The notes beneath the pieces were generated by a model. That model made no database searches, was not told the DNA's origin, and was given only the letters and a program-made list of their open reading frames with translations. A program made the translations under genes and the position numbers. A DNA stretch of 64,000 nt. It comes from Candidatus Thorarchaeota archaeon (GTDB lineage: Archaea; Asgardarchaeota; Thorarchaeia; Thorarchaeales; Thorarchaeaceae). The stretch spans positions 62,001 to 126,000 of the forward strand of contig RDOC01000003.1 in assembly GCA_011364985.1 (NCBI GenBank). Reading direction: 5' to 3'. Shown in pieces: positions 15,769-23,895 of this stretch (position 1 is its first letter; every line of letters starts with the position of its first letter).

Positions 15769-16773
15769 ACGGCAGCCCCAAAGATAGGCATCATTGGCGC
15801 AGGCAATATGGGACGGATTCATGCACGAATATTGAGTAATATGCGTGCCTTGGCGGGTGTAGCAGACAAGGAATTCGAGAAGGCTGAACAAGTCGCTGGT
15901 ATGTACGGGTCACCAGCCTACCGTGAATATTCAGAGATGATAGAAGAACTGAAACTTGATGGGATTATTATTTCAACTCCCACTGGTACGCATGCGGAGA
16001 TTGCAGAAGCCATAGCCAAGAAATATGATGGCCTTCGAGGAATTCTGATCGAGAAACCATTGGCTAGTACCCTAAGAGATGCAAAGAAAGTAGCAGACAC
16101 CCTTAGGAAGAGAAGGGTTTGTACACTCATTGGCCATTCAGAGATATATAATCCCGTTGTGGAACGCGCTCTTGAGCTAATCCACAGGGGTGAAATCGGG
16201 CAACCTCACACTGTCATTCATGACAGAAGAGGTTATGTTCAACCTTCAAGAATAGCATCCCTTGGGGACGTTTTTGAGGACATCGGTGTGCACGATTTCG
16301 ATATCATGTCAAGAATAAGCAAGGGTCCTGCAAAGCTCTATGCCCAGTGCAATACAAGAAGTGGAATATTGAACATGGGCACTGTCATGGTCAAATTTGA
16401 AAGTGGTACTGAACACTTCTTCCATCTCTCTCGCCAGTATGTCGGTAGAAAACGCAGTATGGACGTTTCGGGCTCAAAGGGTACTTTGTCTTTGGACCTC
16501 TTCGGGCAAATCATAAAGATTCAAGACCTTGATGAAGCCCCAGAAGCAGACGGTCGGACTTTGAGCTTGCCGGAACGTGGGGCAACAATAAAGGTCTACG
16601 GGGAGCCCGTTCAACAAGTCATTACTGATTTTCTGAATTGCATAGAAACGAGTCAACCACCGAAAGTGGGGCTTGATGATGGATTACTTGCCCTCGAAAT
16701 CGTTGAGGCAGCCAGAAAGAGTGCCAAGGATGAGAAGCCAATAGATATCAACATTCAATCTAAGCATCTATGA
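15769..16773 (+). CDS. Gfo/Idh/MocA family NAD(P)-dependent oxidoreductase; start codon unclear
   Basis: Two-domain sugar or inositol-type dehydrogenase. The Rossmann motif KIGIIGAGNMG lies upstream of the track's ATG 15808, so that start is too short. GILIEKPLA is the conserved EKP motif; DVFEDIGVHDFDIMSRI supplies the catalytic-region histidine. No ATG, GTG or TTG is in frame between the stop at 15760 and the Rossmann motif; ACG 15769 is nine bases after AGGAG. A GTG at 15759 is in another frame, so a one-base error is also possible. The gene converges with and overlaps the methylthiotransferase gene by 19 bases. Confidence 0.82.
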   Translation, partial: TAAPKIGIIGAGNMGRIHARILSNMRALAGVADKEFEKAEQVAGMYGSPAYREYSEMIEELKLDGIIISTPTGTHAEIAEAIAKKYDGLRGILIEKPLASTLRDAKKVADTLRKRRVCTLIGHSEIYNPVVERALELIHRGEIGQPHTVIHDRRGYVQPSRIASLGDVFEDIGVHDFDIMSRISKGPAKLYAQCNTRSGILNMGTVMVKFESGTEHFFHLSRQYVGRKRSMDVSGSKGTLSLDLFGQIIKIQDLDEAPEADGRTLSLPERGATIKVYGEPVQQVITDFLNCIETSQPPKVGLDDGLLALEIVEAARKSAKDEKPIDINIQSKHL

Positions 16774-18047
16774 GCTACTAAATGGGTCCTCTCAGCTGAG
16801 TCTATACAGACATCAAGTTCGGTTCCCAGCGGTATAGGATCTTCAAGAATAATGGACTTGTATGCGAAATTCCTGCAAACCACACCACCCTTTGGTCCTT
16901 TCTCAATAGCAATCGCATGGCCTTTCCAACCAGTCCAAGTGGCATTAGTTTCCTGTATCATCTTGGAAACCATTCGGGAGAGCTCTCTGCTTCTTGACTT
17001 CTTAAGCTTACTATCAATCTTCTCCGTTGATTTCGAAGCCTCTGTTCCCGGACGGTCCCCATATTTGGAAATATTCACAACATCTGGCTTGATTCTTCTC
17101 AGGAGTTCTTCAGTCATTCTAAAATCGAAGGCAGTTTCACCGGGAAAGCCAACGATTATATCTGTGGCAATGGTAGCGCGCGGAAAGATCGTTCTTGTTT
17201 TGTGGACTATCTCAGTCCACTGCTCTACGGTGTACTGCCGGCCCATCTTCTTCAGCAGCTCACTGCTGCCAGTTTGAAGAGGTATATGAAAGAACTTGAA
17301 GAAGTGGTCAGACTTCATTGCTGAAAGGAGATTTCCAATGCTATCAATGACAAGATTCGGATTGAACATGCCAAGACGAAACCGGTGTTTTCCTGGAATT
17401 CTTGATAGGGACTGCAATAGCTCGTGCAGATTCTCTCCCGTATCATGCCCAAAGACACCTGCATCTTGAGATGTCAGCCGAACCTCACGATAGCCGAGAT
17501 GTGTGCATCTTTCGACAATCTCGTAGATTTCATCAATGGAATAGCTCCTGACAGCACCTCTTGCAAAACGAACAGCACAATAGGAACAATGACCAAGGCA
17601 GCCTTCACAAATTGGGATGGTACAAATCACGCTATTGGGTGGACCCTCGAAGAAGCGCAGCTTTGAAGCAGGATCGGAATCCAGATGCAGAATTCCCCGT
17701 TTCCCATCAAGTACCTGTTCTGCTATTTTTCCAAGCGAGTCTACAGACTGAGGTCCTAAAATGGCCGCATATGAGGGAATTGCCGATTCGATTCGCTGCA
17801 ATGAGATGCATGGAAGACAACCTGCAATAATAACAGGAATATCGATTTCTGCCAGAGTCCTCAGTCGATGAATTATCCGGTCTTCGGTTGGTTCTTTGAC
17901 TCCACAAGTGTTTACTAGGATCAGGCTTGCCTCATTAAGAGTTTCTGTGCGGTGTAAACCAATCGCATTCAGACGGCCAACCATGAGATCTGAATCAGCT
18001 TTGTTTAGTGAACAGCCATAGGTTTCCAAATAGAAATCCATCGACAT
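16755..18047 (-). CDS. mtaB: MtaB/CDKAL1-type tRNA t6A37 methylthiotransferase
   Basis: Radical SAM enzyme adding a methylthio group to t6A37 of tRNA. ATG 18047 (MSMDFYLETYGCSLN) has AGGTG upstream. The N-terminal UPF0004 domain has cysteines in YGCSLN, VNTCGV and AGCLP. The radical SAM cluster is CEGCLGHCSYC. A C-terminal TRAM-like domain follows (about 370-430: WTGWKGHAIAIEKGPKGGVVCRN). 430 residues, typical of the archaeal/eukaryotic e-MtaB group. Starts 13 bases after the beta-grasp gene, so one operon. Confidence 0.9.
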   Translation of the reverse strand: MSMDFYLETYGCSLNKADSDLMVGRLNAIGLHRTETLNEASLILVNTCGVKEPTEDRIIHRLRTLAEIDIPVIIAGCLPCISLQRIESAIPSYAAILGPQSVDSLGKIAEQVLDGKRGILHLDSDPASKLRFFEGPPNSVICTIPICEGCLGHCSYCAVRFARGAVRSYSIDEIYEIVERCTHLGYREVRLTSQDAGVFGHDTGENLHELLQSLSRIPGKHRFRLGMFNPNLVIDSIGNLLSAMKSDHFFKFFHIPLQTGSSELLKKMGRQYTVEQWTEIVHKTRTIFPRATIATDIIVGFPGETAFDFRMTEELLRRIKPDVVNISKYGDRPGTEASKSTEKIDSKLKKSRSRELSRMVSKMIQETNATWTGWKGHAIAIEKGPKGGVVCRNFAYKSIILEDPIPLGTELDVCIDSAERTHLVAHRCLD

Positions 18048-18059
18048 GATGAGTAGCAC

Positions 18060-18341
18060 CTAGCCGCCTTGAACATGAGGGAGAATGGTGACCTCATCAT
18101 CATCTTTGATGGGTTCTCCAAGTCCACCCAGAGTATTCACATCTCTCTTATTCAACATCACAATAAGGTTTCCACTGATGCGTTCTTCCTCCATAATTAG
18201 CTGCTCCAGCTTTGGTCCTGCGATTTCGATAACCTTGGCTATTACGTCTTCAACAGTGGCTCCGCTTTGCATTTCGAGCTCCAAGATGCTGCTTTCCAAA
18301 ATCCTTCGAAAAGGGCCAAATGACTTGAATTTCACCCGCAC
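18060..18341 (-). CDS. MoaD/ThiS-like beta-grasp (ubiquitin-like) sulfur-carrier protein
   Basis: 93 residues. MRVKFKSFGPFRRILESSILELEMQSGATVEDVIAKV opens the beta-grasp fold; DDDEVTILPHVQGG ends in the di-glycine tail used for thiocarboxylation or protein conjugation. Possible roles: molybdopterin/tungstopterin synthesis (an AOR gene is in the window), tRNA thiolation, or SAMP-like modification. No E1-like activating enzyme is adjacent. It directly precedes the methylthiotransferase gene. Confidence 0.85.
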   Translation of the reverse strand: MRVKFKSFGPFRRILESSILELEMQSGATVEDVIAKVIEIAGPKLEQLIMEEERISGNLIVMLNKRDVNTLGGLGEPIKDDDEVTILPHVQGG

Positions 18342-18373
18342 TTCAACGACCTTTTGGTTTGCTCTCTTCTATG

Positions 18374-18757
18374 CTATTCAGGCTTTTGATAGTGTGAAAT
18401 CGCATCATTAGTGAGGGACTCAACCACCTTGATGATCTCGTCAATTTCCACCTTGGTCACGTTATCATAATGGATTCCAACCGTCACTACCACTGGGCGA
18501 TTCAGAGCTTTGGTGAGTGTCACTGCTGTGGAGTTAGCTATGATATAGTCCTTATGTCCAGGAAGTGTTATACTGTTCAGACTCACAGTGGTGGCACTAC
18601 GATAGTGGCTTGGAGTTGGATAAGATACCGCCACTCCTCCAATATGACATTCGTCGCCACCAGATACTGCAACAAGCAAGTCGTTGCCAATTTCCCTTAC
18701 CTCGAAGAAGATCATGTGACGACCTGCCGCTTTTTTGAATATCATTTTCATTTGCAC
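18374..18757 (-). CDS. LpdD-like (prenylated-flavin chaperone-like) domain protein
   Basis: 127 residues. GNDLLVAVSGGDECHIGGVAVSYPT, SLNSITLPGHKDYIIANSTAVTLTKALNRPVVVTVGIHYDNVTKVEI follows the pattern I associate with the LpdD-like domain, the small partner of UbiD-type decarboxylases. That assignment is from memory of the motif, not a search. No UbiD or UbiX gene is in the window. The gene lies 32 bases upstream of the beta-grasp gene and is probably co-transcribed. Confidence 0.62.
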   Translation of the reverse strand: MQMKMIFKKAAGRHMIFFEVREIGNDLLVAVSGGDECHIGGVAVSYPTPSHYRSATTVSLNSITLPGHKDYIIANSTAVTLTKALNRPVVVTVGIHYDNVTKVEIDEIIKVVESLTNDAISHYQKPE

Positions 18758-18807
18758 CTTTAGCAGTAAAGGCTGTTTCAGTATTGGTTTCTTCTTATAC
18801 TCAAGCT

Positions 18808-20379
18808 CTACTGCATCTGTCTTTCATCTTCGCGTTTCTTGAACATTCGCCATGAAAGCGTAAGTGTCTTTGGATGTGCTGCGGTATACTCATCGAGTTT
18901 GCGAAGAGCAGTAGAGTGTGGTGCCTCCATCACAATAGAGGGCGACTCATAGGCTTCCTTTGAAATCTGTTCCATTGCAGCGATGAAGAGGTCGAGTTCC
19001 TCCTTTGACTCGGTTTCTGTTGGTTCTATCATCAATGCCTCCGGAACAATGAGGGGGAAATAGACTGTAGGTGAATGTATTCCAAAATCAAGTAGACGCT
19101 TTGCCACATGCATGGTAGACACTCCAGTTTCATCATGGAGCTGCTCTGCAGAAATAACGCATTCATGCATCCTTGGAGCATCTTGAGAGTAGGGCAAGGT
19201 AAATCCTTTGATTTTTCTCACATGGTATGCTACATAGTTTGCATTCAGGACGGCATTCTCTGCAACACTAGAGATTCCTTGTTTGCCAAGTGAGTAGATG
19301 TAGCTATATGCCTTTACGAGAACTCCGAAGTTCCCGTAGAACCCATGTATTTTTCCAATAGACCTTGGTCTATCATACATCCATTTGAAAGCGCCATCAT
19401 CATCCTTGATAATTGTTGGTACTGGAAGGAACTTCTCCAAGTGCTTCTTGACACCTACCGCGCCTGCGCCGGGCCCGCCTCCACCGTGTGGTGTGGAAAA
19501 CGACTTGTGAAGATTCATGTGTACAACATCAAAACCCATGTCACCAGGACGAGTGATTCCCATTATCGCATTTAGATTGGCACCATCGTAATAGAGAAGG
19601 CCTCCAGCATCATGCACAATCCCTGCGATCTGATCTATGTCTTTCTCAAAAACACCAATTGTGTTAGGGTTTGTTAGCATGAGCCCGGCAGTCTTCGGAC
19701 CGGCTGAGGCTCTCAGTGCATCAAGATCAACAAGACCCTCATTACTTGAGGGAAGAACTACAACCTTATAGCCAGCCATGGCTGCAGAGGCGGGATTTGT
19801 TCCGTGGGCAGCGTCCGGAATAAGAATCTCATCGCGTTGTTCACACTCATGTGTTATGCATTTATGGTATTCGCGAATAATCGTGACTCCTGTATATTCG
19901 CCCTGCGCTCCTGCCGCAGGTTGAAGTGTGACTGCATCCATTCCAGTTATCTCTGCCAACCATCGCTGAAGTTCCCACATCAATTCCAATGCACCTTGAC
20001 AGTTGGAAACGTCCTGCAATGGGTGCAGCCATGAGAAGCCAGGAAGAGCGGCTGCCCATTCGCTAATAATAGGATTATACTTCATAGTGCAGCTACCAAG
20101 AGGATATGTACCTGAAGTTACCGAGAAGTTCATCTGAGAGAGTCGTGTGAAGTGGCGAACTACCTGTAATTCTGATAGCTCGGGTAAGATAGGAGGAGTG
20201 GACCGTTGCATCTCTCTTGGAATAACTAGGTCAATGGAACCAATTTCCTTCCTAATACCATCTCGAATCTTTGGATACTTGTGACTTATTTTGCCCTCAA
20301 CAGACTGCTCAAAGAGGAGGGGTTCCATCCACTTCGCCTGCCTAAACCGTGAATCGAGATCATCCATTCCCTTGGCCAC
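18808..20379 (-). CDS. gcvPB: Glycine dehydrogenase (decarboxylating) subunit 2
   Basis: PLP-containing half of the two-part P protein of the glycine cleavage system. 523 residues. HMNLHKSFSTPHGGGGPGAG contains the lysine that binds PLP; TYPLGSCTMKYNP and DAAHGTNPASAAMAGY are conserved. The gene overlaps the end of gcvPA by one base. The H, T and L proteins are not in this window. Confidence 0.95.
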   Translation of the reverse strand: MAKGMDDLDSRFRQAKWMEPLLFEQSVEGKISHKYPKIRDGIRKEIGSIDLVIPREMQRSTPPILPELSELQVVRHFTRLSQMNFSVTSGTYPLGSCTMKYNPIISEWAAALPGFSWLHPLQDVSNCQGALELMWELQRWLAEITGMDAVTLQPAAGAQGEYTGVTIIREYHKCITHECEQRDEILIPDAAHGTNPASAAMAGYKVVVLPSSNEGLVDLDALRASAGPKTAGLMLTNPNTIGVFEKDIDQIAGIVHDAGGLLYYDGANLNAIMGITRPGDMGFDVVHMNLHKSFSTPHGGGGPGAGAVGVKKHLEKFLPVPTIIKDDDGAFKWMYDRPRSIGKIHGFYGNFGVLVKAYSYIYSLGKQGISSVAENAVLNANYVAYHVRKIKGFTLPYSQDAPRMHECVISAEQLHDETGVSTMHVAKRLLDFGIHSPTVYFPLIVPEALMIEPTETESKEELDLFIAAMEQISKEAYESPSIVMEAPHSTALRKLDEYTAAHPKTLTLSWRMFKKREDERQMQ

Positions 20380-21779
20380 TACGTAGCACCTCCCTCATGA
20401 ACAATCTCTGCGACACAAGATGCCATCTCATCTATGACTTCTTTGGAGTGTTTTTCAGTTACACAGAACAGCATTGATTCCCCAAGTTCGGGAAACTCCT
20501 CTGTTAGTATCTTGCCACCATGCAAGTTTCTCTTTAGAAGCCCCTCATGAACGACTTGCGCACTCGTCCCATTTTCAAATCGAACTACAAACTCCTTCCA
20601 GAAGGCGTGACCGATAGCAGGAGCTTTGATGCCTTTGATTTCGTTTAGTTTCTTTGCTGCATAGTGAGACTTGTACGCTACTGCTTCGCCCAAATCCCGG
20701 AACGCACTTGGGCCCATAATCGCTGTGTAGACTGCTGCAGTAACTGCCATCAACGCCTGGTTAGAACAGATATTGCTGGTTGCCTTCTCCCTTCTGATGT
20801 GCTGTTCTCTCGGACTGAGTGTCAGCACATATCCACGTTCATATGGTTCTTCTTCGGTACGTGTCATTCCTACAAGTCGCCCAGGGAGCTGTCTTATGAG
20901 CTTCATATCATCCTTGCAGCCAAATACACCAAGAAATGGTCCCCCAAAGGAAACAGGAGAACCCAAGCCTTGTCCCTCGCCCACCACAATGTCAGCATCA
21001 TAGTCACCGGGAGCTCTGAGAATACCCAGAGACATGATGTCCGCACCAACGACGAACAGAACATCTGCATCATGAACCAAATCCGCTATCCTATCAACTT
21101 GACTTTCTATTAACCCTAGATAGGACGGATTCTCGATGTATACTCCAGCAACACCATTATTGAGCTTTGATTCAAGATCATCTAAGGACATTAGTCCTGT
21201 CTGCGTATCAAAATCCACCTTCTGAAGTTCTATTTCAAGAGGGTCTGTATAGGTCTTGGATACTCGGTAGTGGGAAGGATTGATTGATGCCGGTAGGAGA
21301 AACTTGGTGCGTCCCTTCTTTACGCGAGCACACATCAGGATTGCTTCAGCAAGACCACTAGCCATGTCATACATGCTGCTATTGACTACATCTACACGCA
21401 GTAGCTCAGCCATCATGCTTTGATATTCGAAAAGCGTCTGAAGCATTCCCTGACTAGTCTCTGGTTGATAACTGGTATAGGATGTAACGAGCTCTGATCG
21501 ACCTGCCAATGCAGGAACAGCAGCGGGGATGTAGTGCAGTGAGGCCCCAGCACCAAGGAAGACACGCCCATTGTCTGCAGACTTATTCCTAGATGCGAGT
21601 TCAGTGAGCCTCTGAACGACTTCCATCTCAGAATGAGAATCCGGCAATTCCAGTTCGTACTTAAGCCGGAATTCAGAGGGAATATTAGAAAAGAGGTCGC
21701 CAATCTCTTTCTTTCCCATGGATTGAAGCATCTCAGCTCGAATCTCTTCTGTCATTGGAATCCAAGGATGTTTCTCCAT
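20379..21779 (-). CDS. gcvPA: Glycine dehydrogenase (decarboxylating) subunit 1
   Basis: Partner of gcvPB; together they decarboxylate glycine and load the aminomethyl group on lipoyl H protein. 466 residues. Conserved features: FLGAGASLHYIPAAVPALAGRSELVTSYTSYQPETSQGMLQTLFEYQSM near residue 50-95, and SFGGPFLGVFGCKDDM / QLPGRLVGMT. First gene of the pair; its start faces the Trm112-like gene across a 150-base divergent region. Confidence 0.95.
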   Translation of the reverse strand: MEKHPWIPMTEEIRAEMLQSMGKKEIGDLFSNIPSEFRLKYELELPDSHSEMEVVQRLTELASRNKSADNGRVFLGAGASLHYIPAAVPALAGRSELVTSYTSYQPETSQGMLQTLFEYQSMMAELLRVDVVNSSMYDMASGLAEAILMCARVKKGRTKFLLPASINPSHYRVSKTYTDPLEIELQKVDFDTQTGLMSLDDLESKLNNGVAGVYIENPSYLGLIESQVDRIADLVHDADVLFVVGADIMSLGILRAPGDYDADIVVGEGQGLGSPVSFGGPFLGVFGCKDDMKLIRQLPGRLVGMTRTEEEPYERGYVLTLSPREQHIRREKATSNICSNQALMAVTAAVYTAIMGPSAFRDLGEAVAYKSHYAAKKLNEIKGIKAPAIGHAFWKEFVVRFENGTSAQVVHEGLLKRNLHGGKILTEEFPELGESMLFCVTEKHSKEVIDEMASCVAEIVHEGGAT

Positions 21780-21933
21780 GCTATCATCAGCCTCATTTTG
21801 GCATTGCGCTTGTCCTGAACTTCCCCCAAAATAGGCTTTCGTTTCGAGCTCTTTTTGGGAAAGTAGAGAAACCTCGAATAGTTTTTAACAATATGAAAGT
21901 AACTCGCGACCCGAGCAAGTGGAGGTATCAGTG

Positions 21934-22251
21934 GTGAAACCGTGGCTCATGGATCTGCTCATCTGCCCTGCAAAAGAATGTGGAGGGAATCTCTCAATCG
22001 AGATTTTCGAAAAGCATCAAGAGAAGATTGGAGAAGAGAGCTTTGAGGAGATTGATGAAGCCCTCATCATCTGCCAAAAATGTGGACGCTGGTATCCTGT
22101 CATTGATACAATACCCTGTATGCTTCCGGATGATTTGAGGATGGAGGGAAAGCAGAGAATTGAAGAAACCAGATTTCTAGAGAGATGGAAAAGTAGAATT
22201 CCGCCTGGAATCATTGAAGAGGGCATTCCCTTCGGTCTATTGTCAGAGTAG
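21934..22251 (+). CDS. Trm112-like zinc-ribbon protein
   Basis: Small activator subunit of tRNA, rRNA or release-factor methyltransferases. PWLMDLLICPAKECGGNLSI and LIICQKCGRWYPVIDTIPCMLP give the two-part zinc-binding core (C-x4-C and C-x2-C), diagnostic of the Trm112/UPF0434 family. GTG 21934 with GGAGGT eight bases upstream is preferred to the track's 21919. The C-terminal helix (RFLERWKSRIPPGIIEEG) is longer than in bacterial members. The partner methyltransferase is not obvious nearby. Confidence 0.85.
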   Translation: MKPWLMDLLICPAKECGGNLSIEIFEKHQEKIGEESFEEIDEALIICQKCGRWYPVIDTIPCMLPDDLRMEGKQRIEETRFLERWKSRIPPGIIEEGIPFGLLSE

Positions 22252-22354
22252 AGGCGTTTTCGTCCCGAGTAATCGCGAAGGATAGACAAGCTAAGGGATG
22301 CTTAGAATACTTTTTAATGTGAAAAAGAAGCCTGTCATTAGATTTCATGGCACT

Positions 22355-22430
22355 AGCCCCGTGGTGTAGCGGTCCAGCATAATGGGTTTTGGCCTCATTG
22401 ACGGAGGTTCAAATCCTCCCGGGGCTACCA
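22355..22430 (+). tRNA. trnQ: tRNA-Gln (TTG)
   Basis: The acceptor AGCCCCG (22355-22361) pairs with CGGGGCT (22420-22426), A73 and encoded CCA. Anticodon arm ATGGG-TTTTGGC-CTCAT, anticodon TTG. T arm GGAGG-TTCAAAT-CCTCC. No intron, unlike the other three tRNAs in the window. CTTTTTAATG about 40 bases upstream may be its promoter element. Confidence 0.93.
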
Positions 22431-22435
22431 CTTCT

Positions 22436-22924
22436 CTAATATTTGAACTTGTAATTGCCCACTTGTACCGTTGAAAAATTCTTCTCTCCTGTCCAAGGTC
22501 TACGTATCTCAACAAGGTTTAGAACATTGTATCCTCGCTTCTTTAGAAACAGAATGATTCCATCATTATTCGGGTGTATCCAATTATAGACCGTTTCAGA
22601 GCCTAGCTTCTCAACAAGTTGTTCAGCCTTGGCATACAAAGCTGACCCAATACCCCTTCTTCGTTCTGATTCCTTTACAAACAAGGACTCTGCCCATACG
22701 ATATCTTGGTCAATTCGACAAACTAAGTAACCAAGTATATTCCTATAATCATCTGCGACATAGATGCAGTACTTGGAAGACATGTATTCTCCTAGTTCAA
22801 TACTTGCCAATTCGAAATCAGGATTCTTTGTGACCGACTTAAGACTCGAAAGGAATACTCGATATTCTGCAATGAGCGGGACAATCTGGTTATTGTCTTC
22901 GGGCCGATATCTTCTGATTTCCAT
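22436..22924 (-). CDS. GNAT family N-acetyltransferase
   Basis: 162 residues. The acetyl-CoA loop VKESERRRGIGSALYAKAEQLVEKLG matches the GNAT R/Q-x-x-G-x-G/A motif, preceded by IVWAESLFV (strand beta4) and followed by NNDGIILFLKKRGYN. Substrate unknown. The stop lies six bases from the tRNA-Gln 3' end. Confidence 0.88.
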   Translation of the reverse strand: MEIRRYRPEDNNQIVPLIAEYRVFLSSLKSVTKNPDFELASIELGEYMSSKYCIYVADDYRNILGYLVCRIDQDIVWAESLFVKESERRRGIGSALYAKAEQLVEKLGSETVYNWIHPNNDGIILFLKKRGYNVLNLVEIRRPWTGEKNFSTVQVGNYKFKY

Positions 22925-22977
22925 GAGCGAAGCCTAGACTTTCTTAATAAGTGCCTTTGGTTTCGATGGAGAGTGGT

Positions 22978-23823
22978 CTATTCCTTTTCTCTCACAATTG
23001 GCTGGGCATCTTCAGTCATATGAACCCTGAAAAGCCTCTTGACCTGAGATAGAACAAGGCGATTACCATTGACTAGTACATCTATCTCTACATGGTCACT
23101 AAGACCAGAAGTGGACAGTTTCTTCTCAAGCACAGCCTGTACCTGAAAGACACCAGCAGGATTGTCCATGCCAACGGTGAATCGAAGTGGCTTGTTACCT
23201 CTGTCAAGGTCAAGGTTTCGAATCGCCATAGCACTAACAGAGTGGATGTCAACCTTTCCCTTATGATAGGGGATGATTGTTCTACCCTTGGTAAGATCGC
23301 ACCCGTCTCCTATCTTTGTAAGTCCAGCTTCAAGCGTTAGGCACTGCGTGTCATCATCATGTGCATATATTCCATGGAGAATGAAGCTCATGATATCCGT
23401 GGCTACTGCCGGGTCAGAATAGATTTCCTTGAGCTTCTCTTCGAGAATGGGAGCAGCCAGAAGAATTGCAGCTTGAGGATGTTCGTTCCTATGAACAACC
23501 ATTCCGATATCATGGAGGTAGGTTGAAGCTAACACAACCAGACGGGCATCGTCAGTATCACCTATTCCTTCAGCCACGACATTTGGCTGAAAGGTTTCGT
23601 CAAGAATATCAAATGCTTTCAGAGCATACCATGTGGCAACCTCGGCATGCACAGGACCGTGGTCTGTATAGCCCAGGCGGGATACCGCCATTCGATTTGC
23701 AGTCTTGAGATAAGACTGTACTTTGGGGGAGCCTGATAGATACTGATACATCTCTAATGCCTTGGTATCGCTCTCTAGCAGTTCACGGACTCTTATCTCA
23801 TCGCGATTCAAGGATTCTCTCAT
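22978..23823 (-). CDS. HD-domain metal-dependent phosphohydrolase
   Basis: 281 residues. Histidine/aspartate ligands appear in YTDHGPVHAEVATW and STYLHDIGMVVHRNEH, with a further histidine in ILHGIYAHDDD. After the HD domain (to about 195) comes a region NKPLRFTVGMDNPAGVFQVQAVLEKKLSTSGLSDHVEIDVLVNG that may be a small accessory domain. The nucleotide or other phosphoester substrate cannot be told. Upstream is the 990-residue surface protein on the same strand. Confidence 0.85.
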   Translation of the reverse strand: MRESLNRDEIRVRELLESDTKALEMYQYLSGSPKVQSYLKTANRMAVSRLGYTDHGPVHAEVATWYALKAFDILDETFQPNVVAEGIGDTDDARLVVLASTYLHDIGMVVHRNEHPQAAILLAAPILEEKLKEIYSDPAVATDIMSFILHGIYAHDDDTQCLTLEAGLTKIGDGCDLTKGRTIIPYHKGKVDIHSVSAMAIRNLDLDRGNKPLRFTVGMDNPAGVFQVQAVLEKKLSTSGLSDHVEIDVLVNGNRLVLSQVKRLFRVHMTEDAQPIVREKE

Positions 23824-23895
23824 ATCTATGCCCCTTTTGGGGAAGTGCGGTTCTTTCTTTGCTTGATAAGATTTACTAAATAGGACACCAAGGGA

